Shown piece by piece: positions 52,592 to 61,682 of a DNA stretch of 64,000 nt. The stretch covers positions 124,001 to 188,000 of the forward strand of contig NZ_LR734812.1 of the NCBI RefSeq assembly GCF_902506655.1. Direction: 5' to 3'. Each line of letters starts with the position of its first letter. The first letter of the stretch is position 1. The stretch comes from Marinoscillum sp. 108. Lineage in GTDB: Bacteria > Bacteroidota > Bacteroidia > Cytophagales > Cyclobacteriaceae. The notes beneath the pieces are model-generated. The model was given only the letters and a program-made list of their open reading frames with translations, was not told where the DNA came from and did not search any database. A program made the position numbers and the translations under genes.

Positions 52592-52629
52592 AAAATGCCA
52601 GCTCGATAACCCGGGCTGGCATTTTTTTT
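52592..52629 (+). terminator. orphan Rho-independent terminator
   Basis: 11-bp stem AAAATGCCAGC / GCTGGCATTTT (52592-52602, 52615-52625) followed by a T-run. The nearest upstream stop codon (pruA) is 350 bp away, so it ends either a long pruA 3' region or an unrecognised transcript. Confidence 0.7.
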
Positions 52630-52748
52630 GAGGATTTGAAGAGAATTCTAACTGTTTGACATCTTTGAGCACCTGGTTTTGACCAGATCCTTATCATCCA
52701 TGAATAAATTCATAGATGCTATAGCAACCTCCATCTAGTGGAAAAATC

Positions 52749-52829
52749 TTAAGCTTTCGTAGTGGACCATGACTTTTCCAACACCACAAAGGCGATTAAA
52801 AGTACGAGTCCGATAAGTGAAAATAACAT
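52749..52829 (-). CDS. possible 26-residue membrane peptide
   Basis: ATG 52829 to TAA 52749-52751. The peptide is MLFSLIGLVLLIAFVVLEKS followed by WSTTKA: one hydrophobic helix with a charged C-terminus. It resembles in style the very short subunits of membrane complexes, but I recognise no family. A near-palindrome lies 55-77 bp upstream. The length is so short that chance is a real possibility. Confidence 0.3.
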   Translation of the reverse strand: MLFSLIGLVLLIAFVVLEKSWSTTKA

Positions 52830-52883
52830 GGCTAAAACTGATTTGGTTATGAAAGTAAATTTAGACAGAACGAACCGCGCCTG

Positions 52884-52905
52884 AAATACCGCATATGTGG
52901 TATTT
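52884..52905. promoter_or_regulatory. 22-bp near-palindrome, candidate operator
   Basis: Arms AAATACC (52884-52890) and GGTATTT (52899-52905) surround a G-CATATG-T core, so the whole is symmetric except for one G/T pair. It lies upstream of the possible 26-residue peptide on the minus strand. No T-run follows. Confidence 0.4.
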
Positions 52906-53013
52906 AGATGAAGGTTTTAGGGGATTTATGTGAAGGAATGCGATAAAAATGACGATTCAAAGCTTTTTGAAAAGTAGAAAGCTCTTGTTCATTTTGGCTA
53001 TTGAACACAAAAA

Positions 53014-53039
53014 AACCTCCCCGATCACTCGGGGAGGTT
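53014..53039 (-). terminator. terminator of the SusE/F-like gene
   Basis: 11-bp stem AACCTCCCCGA / TCGGGGAGGTT with a 4-nt loop, followed on the minus strand by a T-run, 30 bp after the gene's stop codon. Confidence 0.9.
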
Positions 53040-53068
53040 CTTGTAAATAAGTTAGGTATAGAGTTGCT

Positions 53069-54652
53069 TTAATTTTTCTCGAAAGAGGCCACGCCAGTAT
53101 TGATGTTAATAGTTACATCGTAGTTTCCAGCCTCAGTGATGTTGAAGTTTGCTGGAGTGTCGTACCCGTCAGGTCCCCAGTTATAATCCCACGTCTCATC
53201 TGTTCTAATCTTGGCTTCACCTACTACCAGATCTACATTAAGTGTCCATACAGCAGGATCGAGCAAATCTCTCGTCATGTTGATGTCTGTTGACCATGTA
53301 TCATCTCCGGTTGCGCTACCGATCAGTGCAATCTCAGTTGCGGTGAATGACACTTCGCCAGATGAAGGGTTAAACATGATAATATAGGTATCTTCCTGAG
53401 CGAGTGAAACGGACACATCTCCACCGCCTTTGGTGGCCGTACCTGAAGGGAATGTGAATCCACCCCACTGGTTATCCCAGCTTTCATTCTGTCTGAATTT
53501 GAAAGCGCCTTCATAAATACCCATTGCGTGACGGAACGAGTTGTTTCCAAAATCTCTCAATTTAACATCGATTCCCCATCCGGAATCATCGCCTGTAGTA
53601 GCACTACCAATGATGCTGATGGAAGGGAATTTCACAAAGTCAAATTGATAAGCAAGCGTTGCATCATTAAAGGTGACTTTATAATAGGCCTGAGAGTAGC
53701 TATTGTCCAATACGATAGAGCTACCAAACAGATCAGCTTCGCCATCAGGCTCATTGTCACCCCAGTTTTTCTTACTCAGGTCCGCAGCTTCTGCAAACTT
53801 CAGCACGTCACCTTCCTTGAGAATCACTTCAGCAAGTATCCAGGTGTTGTCAGAATCTAATTTGAATTTGTATTCATCTGAACCTTCGAAGTTATTGAAA
53901 GATCCTACAAGATAAAGACCGGTAATGTTTTGTGCGATAGGCTCTACCAACTCCACGGTGTATGCCAATGTCTTATCGTTGAAAGTGATGATAGACTCAC
54001 CTGTATGTCCACAGTTGGTATCTGGGCCACCGCCGGTTGCTACTTCCATTACACCATCACAGTCACTATCCCCCCAGTCGATATCTGACCAGTCTGGAGT
54101 GTTTTTGAATTTCCATCCACCACCATCTAAGGTAGATGTGATTTGCCAGGTATTGGCAGCAACAAGTTCAAGCGCATCTGCCCCCCAACTGTTGAAGTTT
54201 CCTGCGATGTACATTTCTGGATAGGTGGCATCAAATGGCAAATCGAAAACGATGAATGAATAGTCTCCGGATACCGATAAGTTAGCCACGTCAGTTACTG
54301 TTACGGAAATGGTATAGTCACCAGTGTCCAATGCAGTGGATCCAAAATCCGCAGCGGCCCAGGTGAAAGTACCTGATGTTCCGCTCATGGTACCACTTTT
54401 CGTTGCCAGTTCGTTGCCGTCAGCATCTTTCAGCTTAGCTGAAACAGATGCAAGCGGAGAGCTCTCCCCATCATGGGCTTTAATAACGATATCAAACTCC
54501 GACCCAATTTTTACACTTCCATTGGGGGTCACCTCATCAATGACCGGAGCAATATCAAGCACGTCGAAGCTATTGGAGATCTCGTCTTCACAGGAGAAGA
54601 GGGCTGCCATAATAACCACCGGTGCGATTAAGTTAGATAATACTTTCTTCAT
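53069..54652 (-). CDS. SusE/SusF-like starch-binding surface lipoprotein
   Basis: 527 residues. Signal with cysteine 21 followed by EDE (LFSCEDE), fitting surface lipoproteins. An N-terminal Ig-like SusE domain (about 35-135) is followed by starch-binding CBM-like domains in series: MYIAGNFNSWGADALELVAANTWQ (from about 145), LYLVGSFNNFEGSDEYKFKLDSDNTW (about 248), ISIIGSATTGDDSGWGIDVKL (about 345) and ALIGSATGDDTWSTDINM (about 440). In SusE/F such domains hold malto-oligosaccharides at the cell surface without cutting them. It is divergent from the GH13 amylase; SusC/SusD genes are not beside it in this window. Confidence 0.92.
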   Translation of the reverse strand: MKKVLSNLIAPVVIMAALFSCEDEISNSFDVLDIAPVIDEVTPNGSVKIGSEFDIVIKAHDGESSPLASVSAKLKDADGNELATKSGTMSGTSGTFTWAAADFGSTALDTGDYTISVTVTDVANLSVSGDYSFIVFDLPFDATYPEMYIAGNFNSWGADALELVAANTWQITSTLDGGGWKFKNTPDWSDIDWGDSDCDGVMEVATGGGPDTNCGHTGESIITFNDKTLAYTVELVEPIAQNITGLYLVGSFNNFEGSDEYKFKLDSDNTWILAEVILKEGDVLKFAEAADLSKKNWGDNEPDGEADLFGSSIVLDNSYSQAYYKVTFNDATLAYQFDFVKFPSISIIGSATTGDDSGWGIDVKLRDFGNNSFRHAMGIYEGAFKFRQNESWDNQWGGFTFPSGTATKGGGDVSVSLAQEDTYIIMFNPSSGEVSFTATEIALIGSATGDDTWSTDINMTRDLLDPAVWTLNVDLVVGEAKIRTDETWDYNWGPDGYDTPANFNITEAGNYDVTININTGVASFEKN

Positions 54653-54783
54653 ACTTCTTTATTAGTTAAAACTTCTACAATCGGACGTTCTTCGTCCTTT
54701 TTACAAACTTAAAAACATTTGAAAATAATGTAATTATGCCAAAAATAATCTGAATTGCCACTTCTTTTTTTCTCAATTTTTGT

Positions 54784-54797
54784 TGCAATCGTTTTCA
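54784..54797. promoter_or_regulatory. LacI/cre-like operator candidate upstream of the amylase
   Basis: TGCAATCGTTTTCA, a palindrome-like site around a central CG. The reverse complement TGAAAACGATTGCA fits the LacI/CcpA-type consensus TGWAANCGNTNWCA at 13 of 14 positions. It lies in the 230-bp region between the divergent SusE/F-like and amylase genes. A near-identical copy is at 61574-61587. Confidence 0.5.
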
Positions 54798-54882
54798 TTT
54801 TGGGTTGTTCCTATTTACCACGAACGGATTTTGGATAAATGCTCTTTAATAGGATATTTTACGCCGGCATAAAACAGAAATC

Positions 54883-57800
54883 ATGAAAAGCATCCTTTCA
54901 ATACTGGCAATTCTGCTGACCTCCGTTACTCTGTCAGCACAGATGGTTACCCTTTCTCCAGCCAATCCTTCTGGAGACGACGAAATTACTATAACCTTTG
55001 ATGCCACTCAGGGCAATGGCGAGCTGGTAGGCGCGGCAAAGGTGTATCTGCACAGTGGAGTTGTATTAGATGCGCCCGATGGAACCGCCTGGAACAATGC
55101 CATTGGTAACTGGGGCATGGATGATGGTGTGGGACAAATGACAAAAGTGGCAGGAGCAACAGATAAGTGGGAGATCAAGTTGACACCTACAGCCAGACAA
55201 TACTACGGGGTAGATGCATCAGCTACTATCTTCAGACTGGCCATGGTCTTTAGAAATGCCGACGGGACTAAGAAAGGAACCGCTTCTCCTGGTACCTATG
55301 ATTGGGGCTTTGTAGCCGGAAATCAGGATATCTATGTGAACCTGGACGCGGGATTCTATGTAAGTATTCTAAACCCGGCAGATGATGAGGTGTATTTGAC
55401 TTCTGGTGAGGCCTTGAAAATTGAGGCGGAAGCCTCCGCAGAAGTCACTGCGATGGCACTGGCGATAGATGAAGGTCAGGGTTTTGTGGAAGTAGCGAGC
55501 GTTTCCTCCGGTACCTCCATCACTTACGATTATTCGCCTACTCAATCCGCGACAGTGTCTATCAAGGTGAGTGCAACGATCAGCGGTCAGAGTGTGGAAA
55601 ACCAGATGACTGTCAACATATTGCTCAGGCAGTCCACGCCGGTGGCGGCTTTGCCGGCTGGAGCCAAAAAAGGAATTAACTACGTTGATGGTGATGCCAC
55701 TTCAGCTATTCTGGTGTTGGAGGCTCCCGGAAAGGAGTTTGCCTATGTGGTTGGTGATTTTAACAACTGGACCCCTTCCGACAATTACCTGATGAATAAG
55801 ACGGCAGATGGAGAGCTTTTCTGGTATGAGCTCACCGGGCTTACGGCTGGAGAGGAATATGTCTTTCAATATTGGGTGGATGGTACCATCAAAATAGGAG
55901 ATCCCTATGCCGATAAAGTGGCAGATCCGTGGAACGACCAACACATTCCCGCAGCGTTGTATCCCGATCCTACAGGCTATGACAAGACCGACTATCAGAT
56001 GGCTACGATTTTGCAGACAGGACAAGAGGCTTATGTATGGGCCGAGACTGAATCGACGTGGAGCCGGCCAGCCAAACAGGACCTGGTGGTTTACGAATTG
56101 TTGGTTCGTGATTTTTTGGGTTCTCATAGCTACCAGGACTTATCTGATACCCTGGGCTACTTGAAAAGAATTGGTGTGAATGCCATTGAGCTGATGCCCA
56201 TCATGGAGTTTGAGGGAAATGAAAGTTGGGGATACAACCCTGTTTATTATTTCGCCCCGGACAAATACTATGGCACCAAAAATGACCTAAAACATTTCAT
56301 TGAAACGGCACACCAGCAAGGTTTTGCCGTGATATTAGATATGGTGCTTAACCATGCTTATGGCCAGTGTCCGCTGGTGAAGCTCTACTGGGATGAGACA
56401 TTGAATGCGCCTGCGACCAACAGTCCATGGTTCAATCAAGTGCCAAAACACCCCTTCAATGTAGGTTACGATTTCAATCATGCATCCACCTACACTCAGG
56501 ACTTTATGGATTCCGTGAATAATTACTGGATCAATGAATATCATTTTGACGGTTACAGATTTGACTTATCAAAAGGGTTTACTCAGAATAATACCGGAGA
56601 TGATGTGGGCGCCTGGGGGCAGTATGATCCCGGAAGGATCTCAATCCTCAAGCGGATGAATAATGAAATCAAAGCGGTTGATGCGAGTTCTTATGTGATA
56701 CTGGAGCACTTTGCGGATGCCCAGGAAGAAACGGAGCTAGGTAATGCCGGAATGTTGCTTTGGAGAAATGTGCATGGAGATTTTGACAGTGCTTTGAAAG
56801 GAAATGCGCGGGGCATATCAGGAGCGGCATCCTCCATTCATGTGTCATACATGGAGAGCCATGACGAGGAGCGTCAGATGGTGGGGATGTTGTCAGGCGG
56901 TTTACAAGCTGGAAATTATGATGTAAAAAATACGGCAGTGGCTCTGGAGCGAGCTAAAATGGGGGCGGCATTTCTGATGTTGCAGAAGGGTCCCAAAATG
57001 ATGTGGCAGTTCGGAGAGTTGGGTTATGATGTTAGCATCAACTTCAACGGAAGGGTTGGAAATAAGCCACTTCCCTGGGGCAGTGGTAACCTGGGGCTTT
57101 ACGAAGACCCCCTGAGGCAACATCTATATGATGCTTATGCGGCCATCAATCATTTGAGGGTTACCTATCCGTCTGTCTTCAATGTGGGGGATGTAGAGGC
57201 ATCTCTTGGGGGTAAACTAAAGAGTATCGCGATCCAGCATGGTCAGTTGGATGTGGTGGTTATTGGCAATTTTGGGGTAGAGGAAGGCGAGCTCACTTAT
57301 GAATTTCCGAGTACGGGAGCATGGTTTGATTATTTTGGAGGAGATGAGTTTTCTGTCACCTCTGCCGCGGCTACTCAAACCCTGAAGCCAGGTGAATTTT
57401 ACATTTACACCAACAAAAGAGTATCTGAGGGCTTTCCGGGAGTGGTAGAAATCTATGAGAACCCCGTGACCGTTTCCCCTTCGAGTTTTGGTTTGGATGA
57501 TGAGATCACCATCATTTTTGATGCGACCAAAGCGAGTAAAGACGGAACAGCCGGCCTGGTAGGTGCTTCAAAAGTATTCATGAACGCTGGTTTGGTAGTC
57601 AATGACCCTAAGGGTACTGACCTCTCACATAAGGTTGAGGATGGATCAGGTGAAATGACCAAAGTAGAGGGTCAGGATAATCAGTGGCAGATCACCCTTA
57701 CACCGCGTGCTTATTTTGGATTGAGTCAGGAAGCTACGGCCTTCCGCATGGGCATGCATTTCAGAGATGAGGCTGGTGAAAACATCGGGAAGGGGTTCAG

Positions 57801-58524
57801 GAACGAATTGGTTTTTTTGGAAATCCAATCAGACGTGGCATTAGTCTCTTTTGATCCGGCTGAATTTTTCACCAATCAGGAGGTGTCATTGATTTTTGAT
57901 GCCAGTCTGGGTGATCAGGGCCTGCTGAATGCCACTAAAATTTATGCGCATTCGGGAGCCGTATTGACTCCTGGAGACAATCCATCTTTTGGTTCCAATG
58001 TAGTCGGAAACTGGGGAGCGGACGATGGAGTTGGTCAAATGACCAAAATAGACGGAACAAGCAAGTGGGAACTGAAATATACACCTGGTATGCGAGACTA
58101 TTACGGATTGGCAGCATCCGATTCTGTTTACTGGATTTCGGTAGTTTTCAGAAGTGCAGATGGCAGCGTGAAGGGATCGGGGCCTGCTGGAGATTTTAAA
58201 GGAGGCTTCATAGCCGCTAATGGAGACATCTATCTGAAAGTGACTCCACCGCAAAAGGAAGAAACCCTTGGGGTGAAGAAGGAGAACCTGGGCAAAGTAC
58301 GCTTATTCCCTAATCCTACGACTGGTCAGTTCCGCATGGATGGGGAAGTGAGCACACCTTATAATTTATTCTTGTTTGATATGAGCGGGAGAATGTTATC
58401 CTCTCTTCTGATCCAGGATAGCAGTAAGCCCATTGACCTATCATATTTGAGAGAAGGCCAGTATCTCCTGCAGGTTGTCAGCGCAGATCAGACCAGGAGC
58501 CTTAGGTTGGTGATTGTTAAATAA
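54883..58524 (+). CDS. secreted GH13 alpha-amylase-family enzyme with T9SS sorting domain
   Basis: 1213 residues with a signal peptide (MKSILSILAILLTSVTLSAQ). Order: a beta domain (about 20-165), a linker Ig-like domain, a CBM48-like domain (about 265-345, EFAYVVGDFNNWTPSDNYLM), the GH13 barrel (about 390-760), two further copies of the N-terminal beta domain (from about 855 and 984), and a T9SS sorting domain (from about 1138, RLFPNPTTGQFRMDG). Catalytic residues: nucleophile D561 (DGYRFDLSKGF), acid/base E608 (VILEHFA) and D661 (ESHDEE). It cleaves or rearranges alpha-1,4/1,6-glucans outside the cell; the CBM48 hints at branched substrates. Confidence 0.95.
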   Translation: MKSILSILAILLTSVTLSAQMVTLSPANPSGDDEITITFDATQGNGELVGAAKVYLHSGVVLDAPDGTAWNNAIGNWGMDDGVGQMTKVAGATDKWEIKLTPTARQYYGVDASATIFRLAMVFRNADGTKKGTASPGTYDWGFVAGNQDIYVNLDAGFYVSILNPADDEVYLTSGEALKIEAEASAEVTAMALAIDEGQGFVEVASVSSGTSITYDYSPTQSATVSIKVSATISGQSVENQMTVNILLRQSTPVAALPAGAKKGINYVDGDATSAILVLEAPGKEFAYVVGDFNNWTPSDNYLMNKTADGELFWYELTGLTAGEEYVFQYWVDGTIKIGDPYADKVADPWNDQHIPAALYPDPTGYDKTDYQMATILQTGQEAYVWAETESTWSRPAKQDLVVYELLVRDFLGSHSYQDLSDTLGYLKRIGVNAIELMPIMEFEGNESWGYNPVYYFAPDKYYGTKNDLKHFIETAHQQGFAVILDMVLNHAYGQCPLVKLYWDETLNAPATNSPWFNQVPKHPFNVGYDFNHASTYTQDFMDSVNNYWINEYHFDGYRFDLSKGFTQNNTGDDVGAWGQYDPGRISILKRMNNEIKAVDASSYVILEHFADAQEETELGNAGMLLWRNVHGDFDSALKGNARGISGAASSIHVSYMESHDEERQMVGMLSGGLQAGNYDVKNTAVALERAKMGAAFLMLQKGPKMMWQFGELGYDVSINFNGRVGNKPLPWGSGNLGLYEDPLRQHLYDAYAAINHLRVTYPSVFNVGDVEASLGGKLKSIAIQHGQLDVVVIGNFGVEEGELTYEFPSTGAWFDYFGGDEFSVTSAAATQTLKPGEFYIYTNKRVSEGFPGVVEIYENPVTVSPSSFGLDDEITIIFDATKASKDGTAGLVGASKVFMNAGLVVNDPKGTDLSHKVEDGSGEMTKVEGQDNQWQITLTPRAYFGLSQEATAFRMGMHFRDEAGENIGKGFRNELVFLEIQSDVALVSFDPAEFFTNQEVSLIFDASLGDQGLLNATKIYAHSGAVLTPGDNPSFGSNVVGNWGADDGVGQMTKIDGTSKWELKYTPGMRDYYGLAASDSVYWISVVFRSADGSVKGSGPAGDFKGGFIAANGDIYLKVTPPQKEETLGVKKENLGKVRLFPNPTTGQFRMDGEVSTPYNLFLFDMSGRMLSSLLIQDSSKPIDLSYLREGQYLLQVVSADQTRSLRLVIVK

Positions 58525-58574
58525 TTGTAAGCGAGTTCATTAAATTTACCGACTAGCTAATTTTTTTAAATACA

Positions 58575-59912
58575 ATGAAGAAACTTTTCATGACCCTTTT
58601 GGCAGCTACTCTATTTTTTGGCTGCAAGGAAAACACGGCTTATCAGGCCATATTGAATGACCCGGAAACTTTTAACGGGGCGATGAAGCAGCTGACGGAT
58701 GTTATCGTGTATGATATCTTTTCTCCTCCGGTGGCTAGCCGGGTTTATAGTTATTCCAGCATCGCAGCCTTTGAGGTGCTTGCAATTTCTAATCCAGATA
58801 CCCTGATTTCCCTGGGCGGGCAAGTGACGGATTTTACCACACCTCCGGCACCACCTGCTGGCATCAATGATAAGTTGGCCAGTTTGCATGCCTTTCTCAC
58901 AGTGGGCAAAGCCTTGATTTTTTCTGAAGATAAAATAGACGCTTACCGTGAAAATTTATACAAGAATTTGGAAGAGAACGGTCTCCCGGCTTCTGTGAAG
59001 GAAAAATCACTGGCGTATGGGGAGCTGGTGGCGAAGCATGTGATGGCCTGGGCAGATGGCGATATGTACAAACAGACCCGTACTTTTCCTAAATATACGA
59101 TCAGGAATGAGACCTATGCCTGGAAGCCAACGCCACCAGATTATATGGAAGGGATAGAACCTCACTGGAATAAAATCAGACCCCTCATATTGGACTCAGC
59201 CAATCAGTTTCCTCCGGTACCTCCACTGGAACTCACCATGGACAAAGACAGTGAGTTTTACCGTCAGCTGGCCGAAGTATATGAAAAAGGAGGTGGTCAG
59301 AATGAAGAGAACACCCAGATCGCCAAGTTTTGGGACTGCAACCCTTACGTTTCACATCACCGTGGGCATGCAATGTTTGCCACGAAGAAAATCACCCCCG
59401 GAGGGCACTGGATAGGCATCGTGGCCATTGCCACCCGGAAGGCCGGAAACAACTTTAGTGAAACGGTGGAAGCTTATACACGAACATCCATCGCCTTGTT
59501 TGATGGTTTTATCAGCTGCTGGGACGAGAAATGGAGAAGTATTGTAGTCAGACCTGAGACACTGATCAACCAATACATGGATGAGGAATGGGTGCCCCTG
59601 CTACAAACACCTCCTTTTCCTGAATACACCAGCGGACATAGTGTAATTTCACGTGCCGCGGCGGTTACACTTACCGATTATTACGGTGACAACTTCTCCT
59701 TCGAAGACACCACCGAAATGGAGTATGGACTCCCACAGCGGGATTTCAATTCATTTCTGGAAGCTAGTGAAGAGGCCGCGATCAGCAGGCTCTATGGCGG
59801 TATTCATTACATGATGGCCATAGAAAATGGAGTAGATCAGGGTGAGAAAGTGGGAGATTTCGTAGTACAAAACCTTCAGACCAGGCGCAATAAGGCACTG
59901 GCTACCAAATAA
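58575..59912 (+). CDS. PAP2 / vanadium-haloperoxidase superfamily lipoprotein
   Basis: 445 residues with lipoprotein signal LFFGC. The PAP2/haloperoxidase core carries FPEYTSGHSVISRAAAV (about 350-366) and SRLYGGIHYMMAIENG (about 408-423), which hold the phosphate/vanadate-binding Ser, Gly, His and Arg; a preceding lysine/arginine is in SIVVRPETLIN. Members either dephosphorylate lipids or, with vanadate, oxidise halides; the sequence does not decide. It lies between the amylase and trehalase genes, 11 bp before the latter, so it may be in their transcript. Confidence 0.85.
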   Translation: MKKLFMTLLAATLFFGCKENTAYQAILNDPETFNGAMKQLTDVIVYDIFSPPVASRVYSYSSIAAFEVLAISNPDTLISLGGQVTDFTTPPAPPAGINDKLASLHAFLTVGKALIFSEDKIDAYRENLYKNLEENGLPASVKEKSLAYGELVAKHVMAWADGDMYKQTRTFPKYTIRNETYAWKPTPPDYMEGIEPHWNKIRPLILDSANQFPPVPPLELTMDKDSEFYRQLAEVYEKGGGQNEENTQIAKFWDCNPYVSHHRGHAMFATKKITPGGHWIGIVAIATRKAGNNFSETVEAYTRTSIALFDGFISCWDEKWRSIVVRPETLINQYMDEEWVPLLQTPPFPEYTSGHSVISRAAAVTLTDYYGDNFSFEDTTEMEYGLPQRDFNSFLEASEEAAISRLYGGIHYMMAIENGVDQGEKVGDFVVQNLQTRRNKALATK

Positions 59913-59923
59913 ACAAAAGACCA

Positions 59924-61525
59924 ATGACAACATTGAAATCATTAAAAATAGCAGGCCTTGTGGTACTGCTATTTTTTTCATGCACCCCTCAAAAGCAGAC
60001 AGAAGCAGCTGATGAAACTGCGGATTTTTATGAGCCTTGGGAGTCACTGGGGCCGTTGTTTCACGATGTGCAAATGGCAGGGGTTTTCCCTGATTCCAAA
60101 ACCTTCGTGGACTGCACACCCAAGAGTGATCCTGCCACCATCGCTTCGGATTATCTCGCCCGCAAGGATGATCCTGATTTTGATTTAAAGGCTTTTGTGA
60201 GTGCAAACTTTATCCCTCCATCAGAGCCTGAGATCGTCGCATCAAGGGAAGAGTCACTCAAGATGCACCTGGAAAATCATTGGAAAAACTTAACAAGGAA
60301 GGCCAGTGAATCAGACGAAATTTCGACTCTGATCCCATTGCCCGGCGAATATGTGGTGCCCGGTGGGCGTTTTAGAGAAATTTATTATTGGGATAGCTAC
60401 TTCACCCTGATAGGGCTGGGGGCCTCTGGTCGTACGGACCTGGTAGAGGCCATGGTCGATAATTTTGCTTATCTGATAGATACTGTGGGCTTTATTCCCA
60501 ATGGCAATAGGACCTATTACCTTGGCAGAAGCCAACCGCCGTTTTTTGCTTCGATGGTCAATCTTTATGCACAGCTCACTTCCGTAGAGGAGGCCACCAT
60601 TTATTTACCTGCAGTACAAAAGGAATACGATTTTTGGATGCAGGGATCGGAATACCTGAGCCCAGATCTGCCTGCAGTCAACAGAGTGGTGCGCTTGTCA
60701 GACGGAACCATTCTCAATCGCTATTGGGATTTTCTGGATTTCCCCAGACCGGAATCACACAAGGAAGATTACGAATTGGCAGAAGGTTTATCAGATCAGG
60801 AGCAGAAGAAACTCTATCGCAATCTGCGGGCCGGAGCTGAGTCTGGATGGGACTACAGCACACGCTGGTTTCAGGATAAAGCCGATTTTGGAAGCATCCG
60901 TACCACGGACATGTTGCCTGTAGACCTGAACAGTCTCATGTTTGCGGTGGAAACCACCCTGGCCAATCTCTATGCGGCTGACGGGAAGGTTCAGCAGTCA
61001 GATTTTTATTCAGCCCAAGCCGATCAGCGCAAGGCAGCTATTCAGCGCTTGTTTTGGGATGCCGATAAAGGGGCCTTTACAGATTATATCTGGACGGAAA
61101 ACAGACTATCGGATCAGCTGACACTGGCGGGCGCCTATCCCTTGTACTTTATTGTAGCGTCAGCTCAGCAAGCCGATGAACAGGCACGAGTATTGGAGTC
61201 AGACTTTCTCCTCCCTGGAGGGGTGGTGACTACTACCATCGAGTCCGGGCAGCAATGGGATTACCCTAATGGTTGGGCACCCCTTCAATGGATGACGATT
61301 AAGGGTCTTGAACATTATGACAAAATGGATTTGGCGACTGAGATCAAAACCAGATGGTTGAGGGTGAATGATAAAGTCTACCAAAATACCGGCAAAATGA
61401 TGGAAAAATACAATGTGGCTGACACCACCCTGATTGCCGGAGGAGGAGAGTACCCCACGCAGGATGGTTTCGGGTGGAGCAATGGCGTAGCCCTGGGACT
61501 GATGTCAGACAATGTGGCTTACTGA
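59924..61525 (+). CDS. alpha,alpha-trehalase (GH37), lipoprotein
   Basis: 533 residues. Lipobox LFFSC (cysteine 20), so periplasmic and lipid-anchored. Both trehalase signatures are present: PGGRFREIYYWDSY at residues 147-160 and QWDYPNGWAPLQW near 444-456. The catalytic acid lies in ESGWDYSTRWF and the base glutamate in GGGEYPTQDGFGWSNG. It splits trehalose into two glucoses. It directly follows the haloperoxidase-like gene and precedes the SSS symporter. Confidence 0.96.
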   Translation: MTTLKSLKIAGLVVLLFFSCTPQKQTEAADETADFYEPWESLGPLFHDVQMAGVFPDSKTFVDCTPKSDPATIASDYLARKDDPDFDLKAFVSANFIPPSEPEIVASREESLKMHLENHWKNLTRKASESDEISTLIPLPGEYVVPGGRFREIYYWDSYFTLIGLGASGRTDLVEAMVDNFAYLIDTVGFIPNGNRTYYLGRSQPPFFASMVNLYAQLTSVEEATIYLPAVQKEYDFWMQGSEYLSPDLPAVNRVVRLSDGTILNRYWDFLDFPRPESHKEDYELAEGLSDQEQKKLYRNLRAGAESGWDYSTRWFQDKADFGSIRTTDMLPVDLNSLMFAVETTLANLYAADGKVQQSDFYSAQADQRKAAIQRLFWDADKGAFTDYIWTENRLSDQLTLAGAYPLYFIVASAQQADEQARVLESDFLLPGGVVTTTIESGQQWDYPNGWAPLQWMTIKGLEHYDKMDLATEIKTRWLRVNDKVYQNTGKMMEKYNVADTTLIAGGGEYPTQDGFGWSNGVALGLMSDNVAY

Positions 61526-61573
61526 GTAGGTGACTTTCTAACGGAAAGGCAGCAGAGGAATAAATTTTTAATT

Positions 61574-61587
61574 TTCAATCGTTTTCA
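61574..61587. promoter_or_regulatory. LacI/cre-like operator candidate upstream of the SSS symporter
   Basis: TTCAATCGTTTTCA, differing in one base from the site at 54784-54797; CAATCGTTTTCATT is identical in both. It lies 95-110 bp before the symporter start in a 157-bp gap. Confidence 0.5.
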
Positions 61588-61682
61588 TTCGCACACTCGC
61601 AAAACCCCTCCTCGAAAGCAGGGGTTGATTGCCATTTTCTTACTATTATAGGGATTGAAATCACTGACTAAACCAATCCCAC

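Larger units (their letters stand above)
52243..53068. other. 826-bp gene-poor gap between pruA and the SusE/F-like gene
   Basis: It holds, in order: the repeat-like element with two long hairpins (52366-52482), an orphan terminator (52592-52629), a possible 26-codon reading frame on the minus strand (52749-52829), a near-palindrome (52884-52905) and the minus-strand terminator of the SusE/F-like gene (53014-53039). I see no other reading frame with support. Confidence 0.6.

Noticed and set aside
61603-61626. AACCCCT / AGGGGTT stem after trehalase
   Set aside because: No T-run; too weak to call a terminator, could be chance.
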